A stretch of 64,000 bases of DNA from Arthrobacter sp. ES3-54. GTDB taxonomy: Bacteria; Actinomycetota; Actinomycetes; Actinomycetales; Micrococcaceae. The notes under the pieces are model-generated. The model worked only from the letters and a program-made list of their open reading frames with translations, ran no database searches and was not told where the DNA came from. Of the stretch, positions 1 to 8,560 are shown in pieces; position 1 is the first letter of the stretch; every line of letters starts with the position of its first letter. The DNA lies in contig NZ_JAQFIF010000003.1 in NCBI RefSeq assembly GCF_029504395.1, forward strand, positions 124,001 to 188,000, given 5' to 3'. A program made the translations under genes and the position numbers.

Positions 1-319
1 GGACAGTTCCCCAGGGCGGCCAACCCCTTCGGACGGATCCCGTGATCATCTGATCGATCATCTGCAATCGGTCGACCCCCAGCCCAGCGCGATGCCTGTT
101 CTCAGCTGCATTGCCAGGTCAACGCTCCACAGCAATTGCCAGTAGGAGTGCCGAGTCCGGCGGGCGCCGACGGCTGGGGACGACGGCGGGGGACCACAGC
201 GGGGACGACGGACTGCCACGGCCCACCCTCGAGGGGATACTTGCGCCCTCATCAACTTTGTCCGTCGACCGCCCTTGGCCTCCGGGACAAATGAGTGTCG
301 TGGCGTCAACTGGCGGTCC

Positions 320-335
320 TGTTTCACGTGAAACA
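320..335. other. parS: parS centromere site 1
   Basis: Exact match to the bacterial parS consensus TGTTTCACGTGAAACA, a perfect 16-bp palindrome. ParB binds such sites, spreads and loads SMC, and together with ParA moves the origin region. It lies about 0.6 kb beyond the 3' end of parB. Confidence 0.95.
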
Positions 336-351
336 GTAGCGTGACCAGTCG

Positions 352-367
352 TGTTTCACGTGAAACA
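352..367. other. parS: parS centromere site 2
   Basis: Second exact TGTTTCACGTGAAACA, 32 bp centre to centre from site 1 (about three helical turns). The two sites should therefore present ParB dimers on the same DNA face. The spacing is read directly; the phasing consequence is inferred. Confidence 0.95.
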
Positions 368-896
368 TGGATCGGCGGCACCGGCGTAGACGTTCGATGA
401 GCACTGGATAGCACGAAAATGGCTGCCTCGTTGAGAAGCGATCGTGGTGGCGCAGACTCTCCAGCACTGCTCCCGGCCACACAGCACCGTCTATCGAATC
501 CATAAGCCAGAACGACCAGAACCCGGAGGGCCCACGCGGACAGCGCGGAGACTGCAGACAGGAAAGCCTGGGCCATCTACGTGTTCAGGCATAAGACCCC
601 AAGGTAGCCCAGAGCTTTTCCATCGGTCCCGTTCTCATCTGCGAGAAGAGTCAGGCCGTACACAGGGCATTCCACGGACTCTTACGCTGAGAACCATCAG
701 TTCACTGTGGCAGTAGAGGCAAACGCCACGCTCCCTGCGCCGAACACACGCCTAAAGCTCCCGCCCGGTAAAACTGCAAAGTGTCTGCCCCACGAAGTGA
801 ATCCTCAATGCGGGTGGCTCCGGGTCGGACGAACTAGAGTGGGATCCCGCCCCACGGAAATTGCTGGGCTTGGCAGTATCGGAGATAAACAAGAAA

Positions 897-928
897 GGAG
901 GGTCCGTTTCACGTGAAACAGACCCTCC
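897..928 (-). terminator. parS: parB terminator hairpin with parS site 3 as its core
   Basis: Arms GGAGGGTC (897-904) and GACCCTCC (921-928) flank CGTTTCACGTGAAACA (905-920), which matches parS at 15 of 16 positions. On the minus strand, just after the parB stop, the RNA would fold into a long hairpin followed by TTTCTTG, so the site looks like an intrinsic terminator as well as a ParB site. The dual role is inferred from sequence only. Confidence 0.75.
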
Positions 929-951
929 CGAAAACCTCAGCGATTGGAGAC

Positions 952-2208
952 CTAGCTGGGCGCCCCGGGTGTCAGGACGTCCATGATGCGATTCAGGTCC
1001 TCGACGCTGGCGAACTCAATACTGACACGACCCTTACGAGCTCCGAGCGAGATCTTGACGTTGGTATCAAGGCGATCAGACAGCGACGACGCCAGGTAGT
1101 CCAGCCGTTCGTGGCGGGCTCCCGGGCGCGGGATGTTGTTCTTGGCCGGCGAGGCGGGGCTCTGGTAGAGGGTGACAGCTTCTTCGGTCGCCCGAACCGA
1201 CATGCCCTCCGCCACAATTTTCTGCGCCAGCCGTTCCATGGCCGCGGCGTCCGGAAGTGCTAGCAAAGCGCGGGCGTGACCTGCCGAGATGACGCTTGCG
1301 GCAACCCGGCGCTGGACCAGCGGGGGGAGCTTCAGCAGCCGCAGGGTGTTGGACACCTGGGGCCTCGAACGGCCGATCCGGTCCGCCAGCTGCTCGTGGG
1401 TGGTTCCGAAGTCTTCGAGGAGTTGCTGGTAGGCCGCGGCCTCTTCGAGCGGATTCAGCTGGCTGCGGTGCAGGTTCTCCAGCAGCGCATCGCGAAGAAG
1501 GTCGTCATCCGTGGTGTCACGGACAATTGCGGGGATCGTTTCCAGGCCCGCGGCCTGTACCGCACGCCACCGCCGCTCGCCCATGACGAGCTCGTAGGGT
1601 TCGCCGCCCTCTTCGGTTGAGGTACGGACCACAATTGGCTGGAGGACGCCGATTTCCCGCACGGAGTGCACCAGCTCCGCCATGTCGTCCTCATCGAAGA
1701 CCGAGCGGGGCTGTTTGCGGTTGGGATGAATATCAGTGACCGGAATTTCGGCAAACCTCACACCGGGCACTTCTACGAGTTCAACAGATCGCTCGTCGCC
1801 TTGCTCCGAAGTGGGGTCGAACGCCAACTGTTCGCCGGCGGCGGCCGCGGACGGCTTGACAGCAGTAGGCGACGACTTCGGGGCAGCCGTCTTCCGGGCG
1901 GGAGTCTTCTTGGACCCCGCACCGGCAGCGCCGGCAGCTACATCGGCTTCGGCAGCAGAACCGCCGGCTTCAGCGGCGTCAACAGTGACATCAGAAGGAT
2001 CGGCCTTGACGGCGGCGGACTCCGGCGACTTGGACTGCGCGGCACTGACGTCCGGGAGCGCCTCGGCGTCGGAAGTCTTTTTTCGGGCTTCGGGAAAGAA
2101 GAGGTCCACGGGCCGGGATGGGGCAGCACCGTTTCCGGAAGCAGCCGCGGCGGAACTTGGAATGAGTGCGCCAAGTCCGCGGCCGAGGCCGCGTCGCTTA
2201 TCGCTCAT
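952..2208 (-). CDS. parB: Chromosome partitioning protein ParB
   Basis: 418 residues. ParB binds parS and uses CTP to form a sliding clamp that seeds the partition complex. The start [17 protein letters not shown] is typical of chromosomal ParB and carries the basic ParA-stimulating tail. A long Ala/Pro/Ser-rich linker follows to about residue 145. The ParB N-terminal domain contains [12 protein letters not shown] and the [14 protein letters not shown] box; the HTH contains [15 protein letters not shown]. The start has a good ribosome site (GGAGGG 8 nt upstream). It lies 68 bp downstream of parA on the same strand. The linker is longer than in Bacillus Spo0J but normal for actinobacteria. Confidence 0.97.
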   Translation of the reverse strand: MSDKRRGLGRGLGALIPSSAAAASGNGAAPSRPVDLFFPEARKKTSDAEALPDVSAAQSKSPESAAVKADPSDVTVDAAEAGGSAAEADVAAGAAGAGSKKTPARKTAAPKSSPTAVKPSAAAAGEQLAFDPTSEQGDERSVELVEVPGVRFAEIPVTDIHPNRKQPRSVFDEDDMAELVHSVREIGVLQPIVVRTSTEEGGEPYELVMGERRWRAVQAAGLETIPAIVRDTTDDDLLRDALLENLHRSQLNPLEEAAAYQQLLEDFGTTHEQLADRIGRSRPQVSNTLRLLKLPPLVQRRVAASVISAGHARALLALPDAAAMERLAQKIVAEGMSVRATEEAVTLYQSPASPAKNNIPRPGARHERLDYLASSLSDRLDTNVKISLGARKGRVSIEFASVEDLNRIMDVLTPGAPS

Positions 2209-2276
2209 GGATAAATCCCTCCAGTGGAAGAGCCGGGATTCACCTGGCTCTGGCTAGTGCAATTCTTGAAAAGATT

Positions 2277-3344
2277 CTAACGTTCCGCGATTTCCGCTGC
2301 GGCTTCCAGATAGGACAGGGCGCCGCTGGAAGAAGGATCATACGTCATGACAGTTTGCTGGTAGCTCGGTGCTTCGGAAATACGCACCGATCTCGGCACC
2401 ACCGCACCGAGCACCTGCTTCGGGAAGTGCTCCCGGACCTCGGCTGCCACCTGCGCGGCGAGGTTGGTGCGGCCGTCATACATGGTCAGCAGAATCGTGG
2501 AGACAACCAGATCGGCATTCAGGTGCTTCTGGATCATCTCGATGTTCTTCAGGAGCTGGCTGAGGCCCTCAAGGGCGTAGTACTCGCACTGGATCGGAAT
2601 GAGGACTTCGCCGGCCGCGCAGAAGGCATTAACCGTCAGCAGCCCGAGGCTGGGCGGGCAGTCAATGAAGATGTAGTCCAGCCGCTCCTCGCCATTTTTG
2701 GCGCGCTCCTTGGAGTACACATCGATTGCGCGGCGCAGCCGCTGCTCGCGGGCCACCAAGCTGACGAGTTCGATCTCGGCGCCGGCAAGGTGGATGGTGG
2801 CGGGCGCACAAATCAGGTTGTCGATGTCGGGGCACGGGGCCACAACATCCTTCAGCGGGACATCGTTGATCAGGACATCGTAGATGCTGTCGACGTCGGC
2901 GTGGTGCTCGATTCCCAGGGCCGTGGAGGCGTTGCCCTGCGGATCGATGTCGATCACGAGCACGTTCAGGCCAGCGGCCGCCAGCGCGGCGGCGATGTTT
3001 ACGGTCGTCGTCGTCTTGCCGACGCCGCCCTTCTGGTTGGAAACGGTGAAGACCCGGGTCTTTTCCGGTTTGGGCAGTTGCCGGCCGAACAATCGCTCAC
3101 GGCGCTTGTTTTCATGCGCGAGTTCCCGGGCGATGGGGCTGGAATCGTCAATGGAGTCCAGCACGTTCCCGGAATGCGTAAGAGAGGTTTCACGTGAAAC
3201 ACCGGCCATCCCGGTCGCCTTTGCAACCGAAGCCGTGTGATTTCCGGAGAAGTCAAAAGCTAGTGCAGGAGCCGTAAACGCCCGTGCGGACCCCAGGGAC
3301 ACAAACGGCGGGATCCGTTGTGTGGAGGCTTCGCTACTGCTCAC
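2277..3344 (-). CDS. parA: Chromosome partitioning ATPase ParA
   Basis: 355 residues from a GTG start. Deviant Walker A motif KGGVGKTTTTVN lies at about residues 104-115, DIDPQGNAST follows, and the Walker B segment is YIFIDCPPSLGLLT. This ParA/Soj ATPase binds DNA non-specifically and is recycled by ParB to segregate origins. The first ~95 residues are a poorly conserved extension; a second start at 3209 (MAGVSRET) is possible and would give about 310 residues. A parS site at 3187-3200 is translated here as VSRET. It is probably co-transcribed with parB and lies downstream of rsmG. Confidence 0.96.
   Translation of the reverse strand: MSSSEASTQRIPPFVSLGSARAFTAPALAFDFSGNHTASVAKATGMAGVSRETSLTHSGNVLDSIDDSSPIARELAHENKRRERLFGRQLPKPEKTRVFTVSNQKGGVGKTTTTVNIAAALAAAGLNVLVIDIDPQGNASTALGIEHHADVDSIYDVLINDVPLKDVVAPCPDIDNLICAPATIHLAGAEIELVSLVAREQRLRRAIDVYSKERAKNGEERLDYIFIDCPPSLGLLTVNAFCAAGEVLIPIQCEYYALEGLSQLLKNIEMIQKHLNADLVVSTILLTMYDGRTNLAAQVAAEVREHFPKQVLGAVVPRSVRISEAPSYQQTVMTYDPSSSGALSYLEAAAEIAER
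3186..3201. other. parS: parS centromere site 4, inside parA
   Basis: GGTTTCACGTGAAACA contains the 14-bp palindromic parS core GTTTCACGTGAAAC (3187-3200) in the 5' part of parA. ParB bound here sits within the transcribed parA leader or N-terminal region, depending on which parA start is used, and could repress the operon. Autoregulation is an inference. Confidence 0.85.
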
Positions 3345-3431
3345 TATGACACGCTCACTCTCATTCGGCTTTTACTGCCGGTTACTAGCCTAACCTCTTC
3401 CCCTCGGACTCCCCGGGCACCGGGCCCGGTG

Positions 3432-4082
3432 CTAGGTAATCTTTTGAGGCTTGTTCACTACGATTCGCACAACGGTGGTGGGTTCCTCGAGCAGGTCCTC
3501 ACCCACCACCACCACGGACGTCTTAGTGCCGCCCAGTTTGCGGATAATCTTGGCGGCCTTTTCGATTTCCTCGCCGGCGCTTCGTCCCTTGATGGCAACG
3601 ACTTCACCCTTGCCGGCCAGGAGCGGAATGGTCAGTCCGGCGAGATTGGCCAGTGCGGATACCGCGCGGGCCGTAACGACGTCGGCGTTCACGAGTCCCA
3701 CCGCGAGTTCCGCGCGGGTGCGCATGATCGTGACGTTCTCGAGGCCAAGATCATCCACCACCTCCTGGAGCCAGATGACGCGGCGCTCCAGCGGTTCGAT
3801 CAGGGTCAGTTCCAGGTCCGGCCGGGCGATGGCCAGGCACAGTCCGGGCAGGCCGGCACCACTGCCGACGTCGGCCACATGGCTTCCGTGGGCAATCTGG
3901 CTCTCGATGACGGCGCAGTTAAGCACGTGCCGGCTCCACAGTCGGGGCACTTCGCGGGGGCCGATCAGGCCCCGTTCTGTCCCGGACGTCGCCAGGTGCT
4001 CGACGTAGCGGGTTGCCAGTTCCAGGCGGTCACCAAAGATGGACTCTGCTGCTTTGAGTTCGGTGGCGGTAATTTCAACCAT
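3432..4082 (-). CDS. rsmG: 16S rRNA (guanine-527-N7)-methyltransferase RsmG (GidB)
   Basis: 216 residues from ATG at 4082; an upstream TTG at 4115 would add 11 residues and overlap jag by 17 nt. RsmG methylates G527 of 16S rRNA using S-adenosylmethionine. The Rossmann SAM loop VADVGSGAGLPGLCLAIARP and the following LIEPLERR, VTARAVSAL and GKGEVVAIKG segments are classic GidB. Length is normal for the family. It sits between jag and parA as in most actinobacterial origin regions, and loss of this enzyme commonly gives low-level streptomycin resistance in other bacteria. No strong ribosome site was seen for either start. Confidence 0.95.
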   Translation of the reverse strand: MVEITATELKAAESIFGDRLELATRYVEHLATSGTERGLIGPREVPRLWSRHVLNCAVIESQIAHGSHVADVGSGAGLPGLCLAIARPDLELTLIEPLERRVIWLQEVVDDLGLENVTIMRTRAELAVGLVNADVVTARAVSALANLAGLTIPLLAGKGEVVAIKGRSAGEEIEKAAKIIRKLGGTKTSVVVVGEDLLEEPTTVVRIVVNKPQKIT

Positions 4083-4098
4083 CAAGCTAGTCAACGGT

Positions 4099-4689
4099 TC
4101 AGTCTGCGGAGACAACGATGTGCCGATCGGCGCCTTCGCCTTCGGACTCGCTGACGAGTCCCAAATCTGCGACGGCGTCGTGCACGATCTTGCGCTCGTA
4201 GGCGCTCATCGGGGCCAGGGCAACGGCCTCGCCGGAATCCTTGACCGCGGCGACGGCGTCTTCAGCAATCTTCTGCAGGTCGCCGGCACGCTCCGCACGG
4301 TACCCGTTGATATCCAGGACCAGGCGGGACCGGTTCTCCGTTGCGGACAGCACGGCGAGCCGCGTCAGCTCCTGGAGTGCCTCTAGCACTTCGCCGTCGC
4401 TGCCCACCAGGCTTTCCAGCCCGGCCGATTCTTCTTCGGCAACGATCGAGATATACGTGCGACCGTTGCGGACCTCGATGTCGATGTCGCCATCGATGTC
4501 CGCGATGTCCAGCAACTCCTCGAGGTAGTCCGCAGCGACGTCGCCTTCTTCTTCGAGGCGGCTTGCGGAAACACTCTTGCCGGTGCCGGCTTCCGCGCCC
4601 TGGGCTGCGTCCTCGGACGAGTCCTGGACCGCGTCCTGGTCGTCCTCAAACTCAGCGGAAATAGCGTGTTCGGTGCTCTCGGCAGACAT
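4099..4689 (-). CDS. jag: Jag/KhpB-like RNA-binding protein (KH plus R3H)
   Basis: 196 residues. The first ~65 residues are acidic and disordered. They are followed by a KH-like domain (DYLEELLDIADIDGDIDI and SLVGSDGEVLEALQELTRL) and a C-terminal R3H domain (APMSAYERKIVHDAVADL). Jag proteins bind RNA and in Gram-positives influence cell division and envelope genes. The Jag_N domain of firmicute homologues is absent, as usual in actinobacteria. The start codon overlaps the yidC stop by one base (TAATG), so translation is probably coupled with the membrane insertase gene. Confidence 0.93.
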   Translation of the reverse strand: MSAESTEHAISAEFEDDQDAVQDSSEDAAQGAEAGTGKSVSASRLEEEGDVAADYLEELLDIADIDGDIDIEVRNGRTYISIVAEEESAGLESLVGSDGEVLEALQELTRLAVLSATENRSRLVLDINGYRAERAGDLQKIAEDAVAAVKDSGEAVALAPMSAYERKIVHDAVADLGLVSESEGEGADRHIVVSAD

Positions 4690-5666
4690 TACTTCCTCTT
4701 CCTGTTCTTACGCTGCGGCTGGACGCGCTGGCTCTTGGCTTCCACGACGGCCGCGGCGGAGGCCGCGGCTGCCTCGGCGTCGGCCTTTTTGCCGCCCAAG
4801 AGGGGCAGTGCGGGCAGGCCCTTGGCTGCCCGGCGCTCCGCGAGAGCCTTGGCGGCCGGCGATCCCGGCGTAGGCATCCGGCGGATCACGAAGAACTGCT
4901 GTCCCATGGTCCAGAGGTTGGTGGTGGTCCAGTAGATCAAAACGCCGATGGGGAAGTTGATGCCACCCACACCGAAGACGATCGGCAGGATGTACAGCAT
5001 CATTTTCTGCTGGCGCATGAACGGGCTGGCCAGGGCCTCTTCGGACATGTTCTTGGCCATGATCTGCTTCTGCGTGATGAACTGCGAGGCCGTCATGGCC
5101 AGGATCATCACGATAGACAGGATCCACACGGCCACTTCGTTGCCGCCCGCGCCGCCGTGCAGCAGGGATGCCGAGAGCGGGGCGCCGAAAATGCTGGATT
5201 CATCGAACTGCTTGACCTGTTCGGCGCTCATGGCACCGATGCCCTGGCCGCCGGCCTTGGCCGTGCTGATACCCGAGAGAACCTGGAAGAGCGCGAAGAA
5301 GAAGGGCATCTGGATCAGCATGGGCAGGCAGGCCGAGAACGGGTTGGTGCCGTGCTTCTTGTACAGCGCCATCTGTTCCTGCGCCATGGCCTGGCGGGAC
5401 AGCTGGTCGGTCTTGCCCTTGTACTTGTCCTGCATCTTCTTCAGGTCAGGCTGCAGGAGCTGCATGCCGCGCTGGGCCTTGATCTGCTTGACGAAGACGG
5501 GAATGAGGGCGGCGCGGATGACCAGCACCAGCCCGATGATGGACAAGGTCCACGTCCAGCCGTTGGCCGCCGGCATGCCGATGGCGCTGAGTCCGTCATG
5601 GAAGCCCACCATGATGGCTGAGACCAGCCATTTGAATGGGGCCATGATTGTTCCAAAGAAGTCCAT
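4689..5666 (-). CDS. yidC: Membrane protein insertase YidC (Oxa1 family)
   Basis: 325 residues. YidC inserts membrane proteins alone or with SecYEG. Hydrophobic segments cluster near residues 5-65, 115-140, 175-200 and 220-255. The conserved conducting-groove arginine lies in LVIRAALIPVFVKQ, followed by the coiled MQLLQPDLKKMQDKYKGK hairpin. The tail from residue 270 is Ala/Lys-rich and ends in a strongly basic KNRKRK, fitting ribosome contact. It is the short Gram-positive type with no large periplasmic domain. It lies between yidD and jag in the usual rpmH-rnpA-yidD-yidC-jag order. Confidence 0.97.
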   Translation of the reverse strand: MDFFGTIMAPFKWLVSAIMVGFHDGLSAIGMPAANGWTWTLSIIGLVLVIRAALIPVFVKQIKAQRGMQLLQPDLKKMQDKYKGKTDQLSRQAMAQEQMALYKKHGTNPFSACLPMLIQMPFFFALFQVLSGISTAKAGGQGIGAMSAEQVKQFDESSIFGAPLSASLLHGGAGGNEVAVWILSIVMILAMTASQFITQKQIMAKNMSEEALASPFMRQQKMMLYILPIVFGVGGINFPIGVLIYWTTTNLWTMGQQFFVIRRMPTPGSPAAKALAERRAAKGLPALPLLGGKKADAEAAAASAAAVVEAKSQRVQPQRKNRKRK

Positions 5667-5682
5667 ACGATATCCCTATTCG

Positions 5683-6093
5683 TCAGGCCGCAGAGCGGCC
5701 TTCTCCATCAGTCTGAGCAGCCAGGTACTTGTCCGGATTGTTCAACACAACAATTGTGGGGGTGCGGTCTGCGGGCCACTCGCATTTGCCGGCGGGGACA
5801 TGGTCCACACCGCCGGCATTCCATGGGTGGCAGCGCAACAGGCGCTTGGCGGCCAGCCAGCTTCCTTTCACAGCACCGTGTACTGTGATCGCCTCAAGGG
5901 CGTAGGCCGAACAGCTAGGGAAGAATCGGCACACCTGGCCGTACAGCGGCGAGACCATCTTGCGGTAGGCCATCAGCAGCAGAATGAGGATGTTGCGGGG
6001 CAGGTTCCAGACGGCGGTGGCTAACCGGCTCAGTGCCGATCCGGGCGCCGCAATGAATAGGCTGGGGACGACGGCGGCAGTTGAGTTACGCAC
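5683..6093 (-). CDS. yidD: Membrane protein insertion efficiency factor YidD
   Basis: 136 residues from GTG at 6093, chosen because a GGAAGGGA ribosome site lies 7 nt upstream; an ATG at 6120 would add 9 residues and overlap rnpA by 35 nt. The core LLMAYRKMVSPLYGQVCRFF, then PSCSAYALEAI, GAVKGSWLAAKRLLRCHPW and GGVDHVP is diagnostic of YidD, a small membrane-associated protein that assists YidC. The family is usually 70-110 residues; here the N-terminus and C-terminus are somewhat extended. The start overlaps the rnpA stop, implying coupling. Confidence 0.93.
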   Translation of the reverse strand: MRNSTAAVVPSLFIAAPGSALSRLATAVWNLPRNILILLLMAYRKMVSPLYGQVCRFFPSCSAYALEAITVHGAVKGSWLAAKRLLRCHPWNAGGVDHVPAGKCEWPADRTPTIVVLNNPDKYLAAQTDGEGRSAA

Positions 6094-6496
6094 GCGGGGT
6101 CCCTTCCTGTTTTGTCTCATAAGAACCTGGTGAAGCAGCCTGTGGAAGGCGGTTGCCCAGCCGTTTCATGGTCGTTTCCAAAGCGGCGTCATAGTCGGCG
6201 AGCAGCTGGTCCCAGCTGGCCCCCGCCGCGGCGGGCAGTGCCCGGACCACGATGGCGAACCCGCTGCCGTATTTCTGCAACGACAATGCACCGGCTTCCC
6301 TCAGTCTCCTCTTAACGAGGTTCCTGACAACAGCGTTCCCGACACTCTTGGAAACGATGAATCCGATCCGGCTTGGTTCATCGGCAGCGAGAGCTGCCGC
6401 ATATAACACTACGTTCCGGCGTCCATTGCGGACACCGGAACGTACAGTTGTTGAAAAATCGGTTGATGTCCGCAGACGGTTCCTGGTGGCTAGCAC
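6086..6496 (-). CDS. rnpA: Ribonuclease P protein component
   Basis: 136 residues from GTG. This basic protein helps the RNase P RNA cut 5' leaders from tRNA precursors. Family signatures are the N-terminal NRLRTSTDFSTTVRSG, the central IGFIVSKSVGNAVVRN and VKRRLREA (the RNR motif), and VVRALPAAA near the end. Length is close to the usual 110-140 residues. It lies 41 bp after rpmH, the near-universal partner gene. Confidence 0.95.
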   Translation of the reverse strand: MLATRNRLRTSTDFSTTVRSGVRNGRRNVVLYAAALAADEPSRIGFIVSKSVGNAVVRNLVKRRLREAGALSLQKYGSGFAIVVRALPAAAGASWDQLLADYDAALETTMKRLGNRLPQAASPGSYETKQEGTPRA

Positions 6497-6537
6497 CGTT
6501 CAACTCGCACAGGGATATGGACCGACGAGTCAGTTAT

Positions 6538-6675
6538 TTAGGCCGACAGTTCGGTGCGGCCCTTGCCACGACGGGCTGCCAGGATGGCACGGCCGGCACG
6601 GGTACGCATACGAAGGCGGAAGCCGTGCTTCTTGGCTCGACGGCGGTTATTCGGCTGAAAAGTCCGCTTGCTCAC
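6538..6675 (-). CDS. rpmH: 50S ribosomal protein L34
   Basis: 45 residues, GTG start, stop TAA at 6538. The translation begins [20 protein letters not shown] and continues [10 protein letters not shown] to GRTELSA, a textbook L34: tiny, almost all Arg/Lys, binding 23S rRNA. It heads the minus-strand rpmH-rnpA-yidD-yidC-jag-rsmG-parA-parB series and is divergent from dnaA across a 463-bp spacer with DnaA boxes. Confidence 0.97.
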   Translation of the reverse strand: MSKRTFQPNNRRRAKKHGFRLRMRTRAGRAILAARRGKGRTELSA

Positions 6676-7138
6676 GTTAGTTACTCCAGTGGATCAAAGG
6701 TGCGCCCACCCGATCAAGGGGAAGAACTGGCCGACGCTAAGTTTTGGTATGTGCCGCTTTCCTCAGACTCGCACGACGCGGGGCGTCAGGAGAGATTCAG
6801 ATGAGGCGAAAAGCGTACACATGGGACTTCACAACGTTAGGGCTTGCCGACCTCCCGAGTCAAACCGGGGATGGTTCCGCAAGCTATCCCCAGCTGTGGC
6901 TAACTGCTCCCGCAGCCTGTGGATGAAGTGCGTCACGCGGCCCTTTTGAGAACCACAACGGTGTAATTATCCACAGGACTGAACCCAGCTATCTTCTAGC
7001 GTTTTCATCCCCTACAGTGTCTCAGTAACCCCTTATCCACGGACTGTGCATAACCCTGTGGATTGAGCCGGGCCGGTGTACCGCTCCGGACCGCGTGGAT
7101 GCACGTAATGCAGGCCAGCAAGTTTGAGGAACTGATTG
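6676..7138. promoter_or_regulatory. rpmH-dnaA divergent spacer with DnaA boxes
   Basis: No gene seen. DnaA-box-like 9-mers cluster before dnaA: TTATCCACA (6967-6975, perfect), TTATCCACG (7033-7041), TGTGCATAA (7045-7053) and TGTGGATTG (7057-7065). These probably serve dnaA autoregulation and may be part of the origin, as in other actinobacteria. A GAGGAA ribosome site at 7127-7132 precedes the dnaA ATG. The rpmH promoter must also lie here. Confidence 0.75.
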
Positions 7139-8560
7139 ATGACAGTAGACGAAGCCAACCAAGCCAACACTGTCGGAAGTTCCTGGCGGCGGGTTGTGAG
7201 CCTTCTGGAGAACGACCACCGTGTCTCTCCCCGGCAGCGCGGCTTCGTCATCCTGGCCCAGGCCCAGGGCCTGATCGGCTCCACCCTTCTGGTGGCCGTC
7301 CCCAACGAGCTCACGCGCGAAGTGCTGCAGACGCAGGTCAAGGAAGCCCTCGACGACGCCCTCCGCAGCGTGTTTTCCGACGAAATCCGCTGCGCGATCG
7401 ACGTCGACACCGATCTGGTGCCCCTACACACAGAACCCGAACCCGACGTCGAACTTTCACTGGCCGCCGACCCGACCGTGGAGTTGAAGCCGCAGCCGAT
7501 GCTGCCGAGCACCTCGCACGAATTCGGCCGCCTCAACCCGAAGTACGTCTTCGACACGTTTGTGATTGGTTCCTCCAACCGGTTCGCCCACGCAGCCGCC
7601 GTGGCTGTGGCCGAGGCACCGGCTAAGGCCTACAACCCGCTGTTCATCTACGGCGACTCCGGACTCGGCAAAACCCACCTGCTTCACGCGATCGGCCACT
7701 ATGCGCGCCGGCTCTACAGCGGGATCCGGGTCCGCTACGTCAATTCCGAGGAATTCACCAACGACTTCATCAACTCCATCCGAGACGACGAAGGCACCAG
7801 CTTCAAGACCACGTACCGCAACGTGGACGTGCTGCTGATCGACGACATCCAGTTCCTGGCCGGCAAGGACCGGACGCTGGAGGAGTTCTTCCACACGTTC
7901 AACGCCCTGCACAACAACAACAAGCAGGTGGTCATCACCTCGGACCAGCCGCCGAAGCTGCTCGCCGGCTTCGAAGACCGCATGAAGTCGCGCTTCGAGT
8001 GGGGCCTGCTGACCGACATCCAGCCGCCCGAGCTGGAGACCCGCATCGCGATCCTGCGGAAGAAGGCCCTCAGCGAGGGCCTCTCCGCCCCGGATGATGC
8101 CCTTGAATACATCGCCTCGAAGATTTCCAGCAACATCCGCGAGCTTGAGGGTGCCCTCATCCGCGTCACAGCGTTCGCCAGCCTGAACCGGCAGCCGGTG
8201 GATGTGGCCCTGGCCGAGATGGTGCTCAAGGACCTCATCACCGACGACGGCGCCCAGGAAATCACCTCGGCCCAGATCCTCACGCAGACGGCCGACTACT
8301 TCAAGCTCAGCATGGAAGAACTCTGCAGCAAGTCGCGCACCCGCACGCTGGTGACCGCACGGCAGATCGCAATGTACCTGTGCCGGGAGCTCACGGACAT
8401 GTCCCTGCCCAAGATCGGGCAGGAGCTGGGCGGCCGCGACCACACCACCGTGATCCACGCAGACCGCAAGATCCGCGAACTCATGGCCGAGCGCCGGGTC
8501 ATCTACAACCAGGTGACCGAGCTGACCAACCGGATCAAGCAGCAGCAACGTAATTCCTGA
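7139..8560 (+). CDS. dnaA: Chromosomal replication initiator DnaA
   Basis: 473 residues. ATG at 7139 has GAGGAA 6 nt upstream; a TTG directly before it is also possible. DnaA binds 9-mer boxes in ATP form and melts oriC. Domain I (about 1-80) is followed by a linker, then the AAA+ domain with Walker A GDSGLGKTHLLHAIG at about residue 171, Walker B VLLIDDIQFLAGK, and sensor II FEDRMKSRFEWGL. Domain IV carries the HTH signature LGGRDHTTVIHADRKI that contacts the box. The length is short for an actinobacterium because domain II is compact. Flanked by box-rich spacers on both sides. Confidence 0.98.
   Translation: MTVDEANQANTVGSSWRRVVSLLENDHRVSPRQRGFVILAQAQGLIGSTLLVAVPNELTREVLQTQVKEALDDALRSVFSDEIRCAIDVDTDLVPLHTEPEPDVELSLAADPTVELKPQPMLPSTSHEFGRLNPKYVFDTFVIGSSNRFAHAAAVAVAEAPAKAYNPLFIYGDSGLGKTHLLHAIGHYARRLYSGIRVRYVNSEEFTNDFINSIRDDEGTSFKTTYRNVDVLLIDDIQFLAGKDRTLEEFFHTFNALHNNNKQVVITSDQPPKLLAGFEDRMKSRFEWGLLTDIQPPELETRIAILRKKALSEGLSAPDDALEYIASKISSNIRELEGALIRVTAFASLNRQPVDVALAEMVLKDLITDDGAQEITSAQILTQTADYFKLSMEELCSKSRTRTLVTARQIAMYLCRELTDMSLPKIGQELGGRDHTTVIHADRKIRELMAERRVIYNQVTELTNRIKQQQRNS

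Larger units (their letters stand above)
1..896. other. Non-coding stretch upstream of the parB terminator
   Basis: I see no convincing gene here. The open frames on both strands translate to low-quality proteins with no recognisable domain, and one of them reads straight through two parS palindromes. The supported content is the pair of parS sites at 320-335 and 352-367. Base composition from about 580 to 890 is less GC-rich than the flanking genes. A short or unusual RNA cannot be excluded. Confidence 0.6.

Noticed and set aside
58..576. 172-residue minus-strand reading frame left of parB
   Set aside because: It reads through two parS palindromes, has no domain and no ribosome site, and its composition is unlike the neighbouring genes.
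7457..8548. Long minus-strand frame opposite dnaA
   Set aside because: Antisense shadow of a high-GC gene; the plus strand has a full DnaA.
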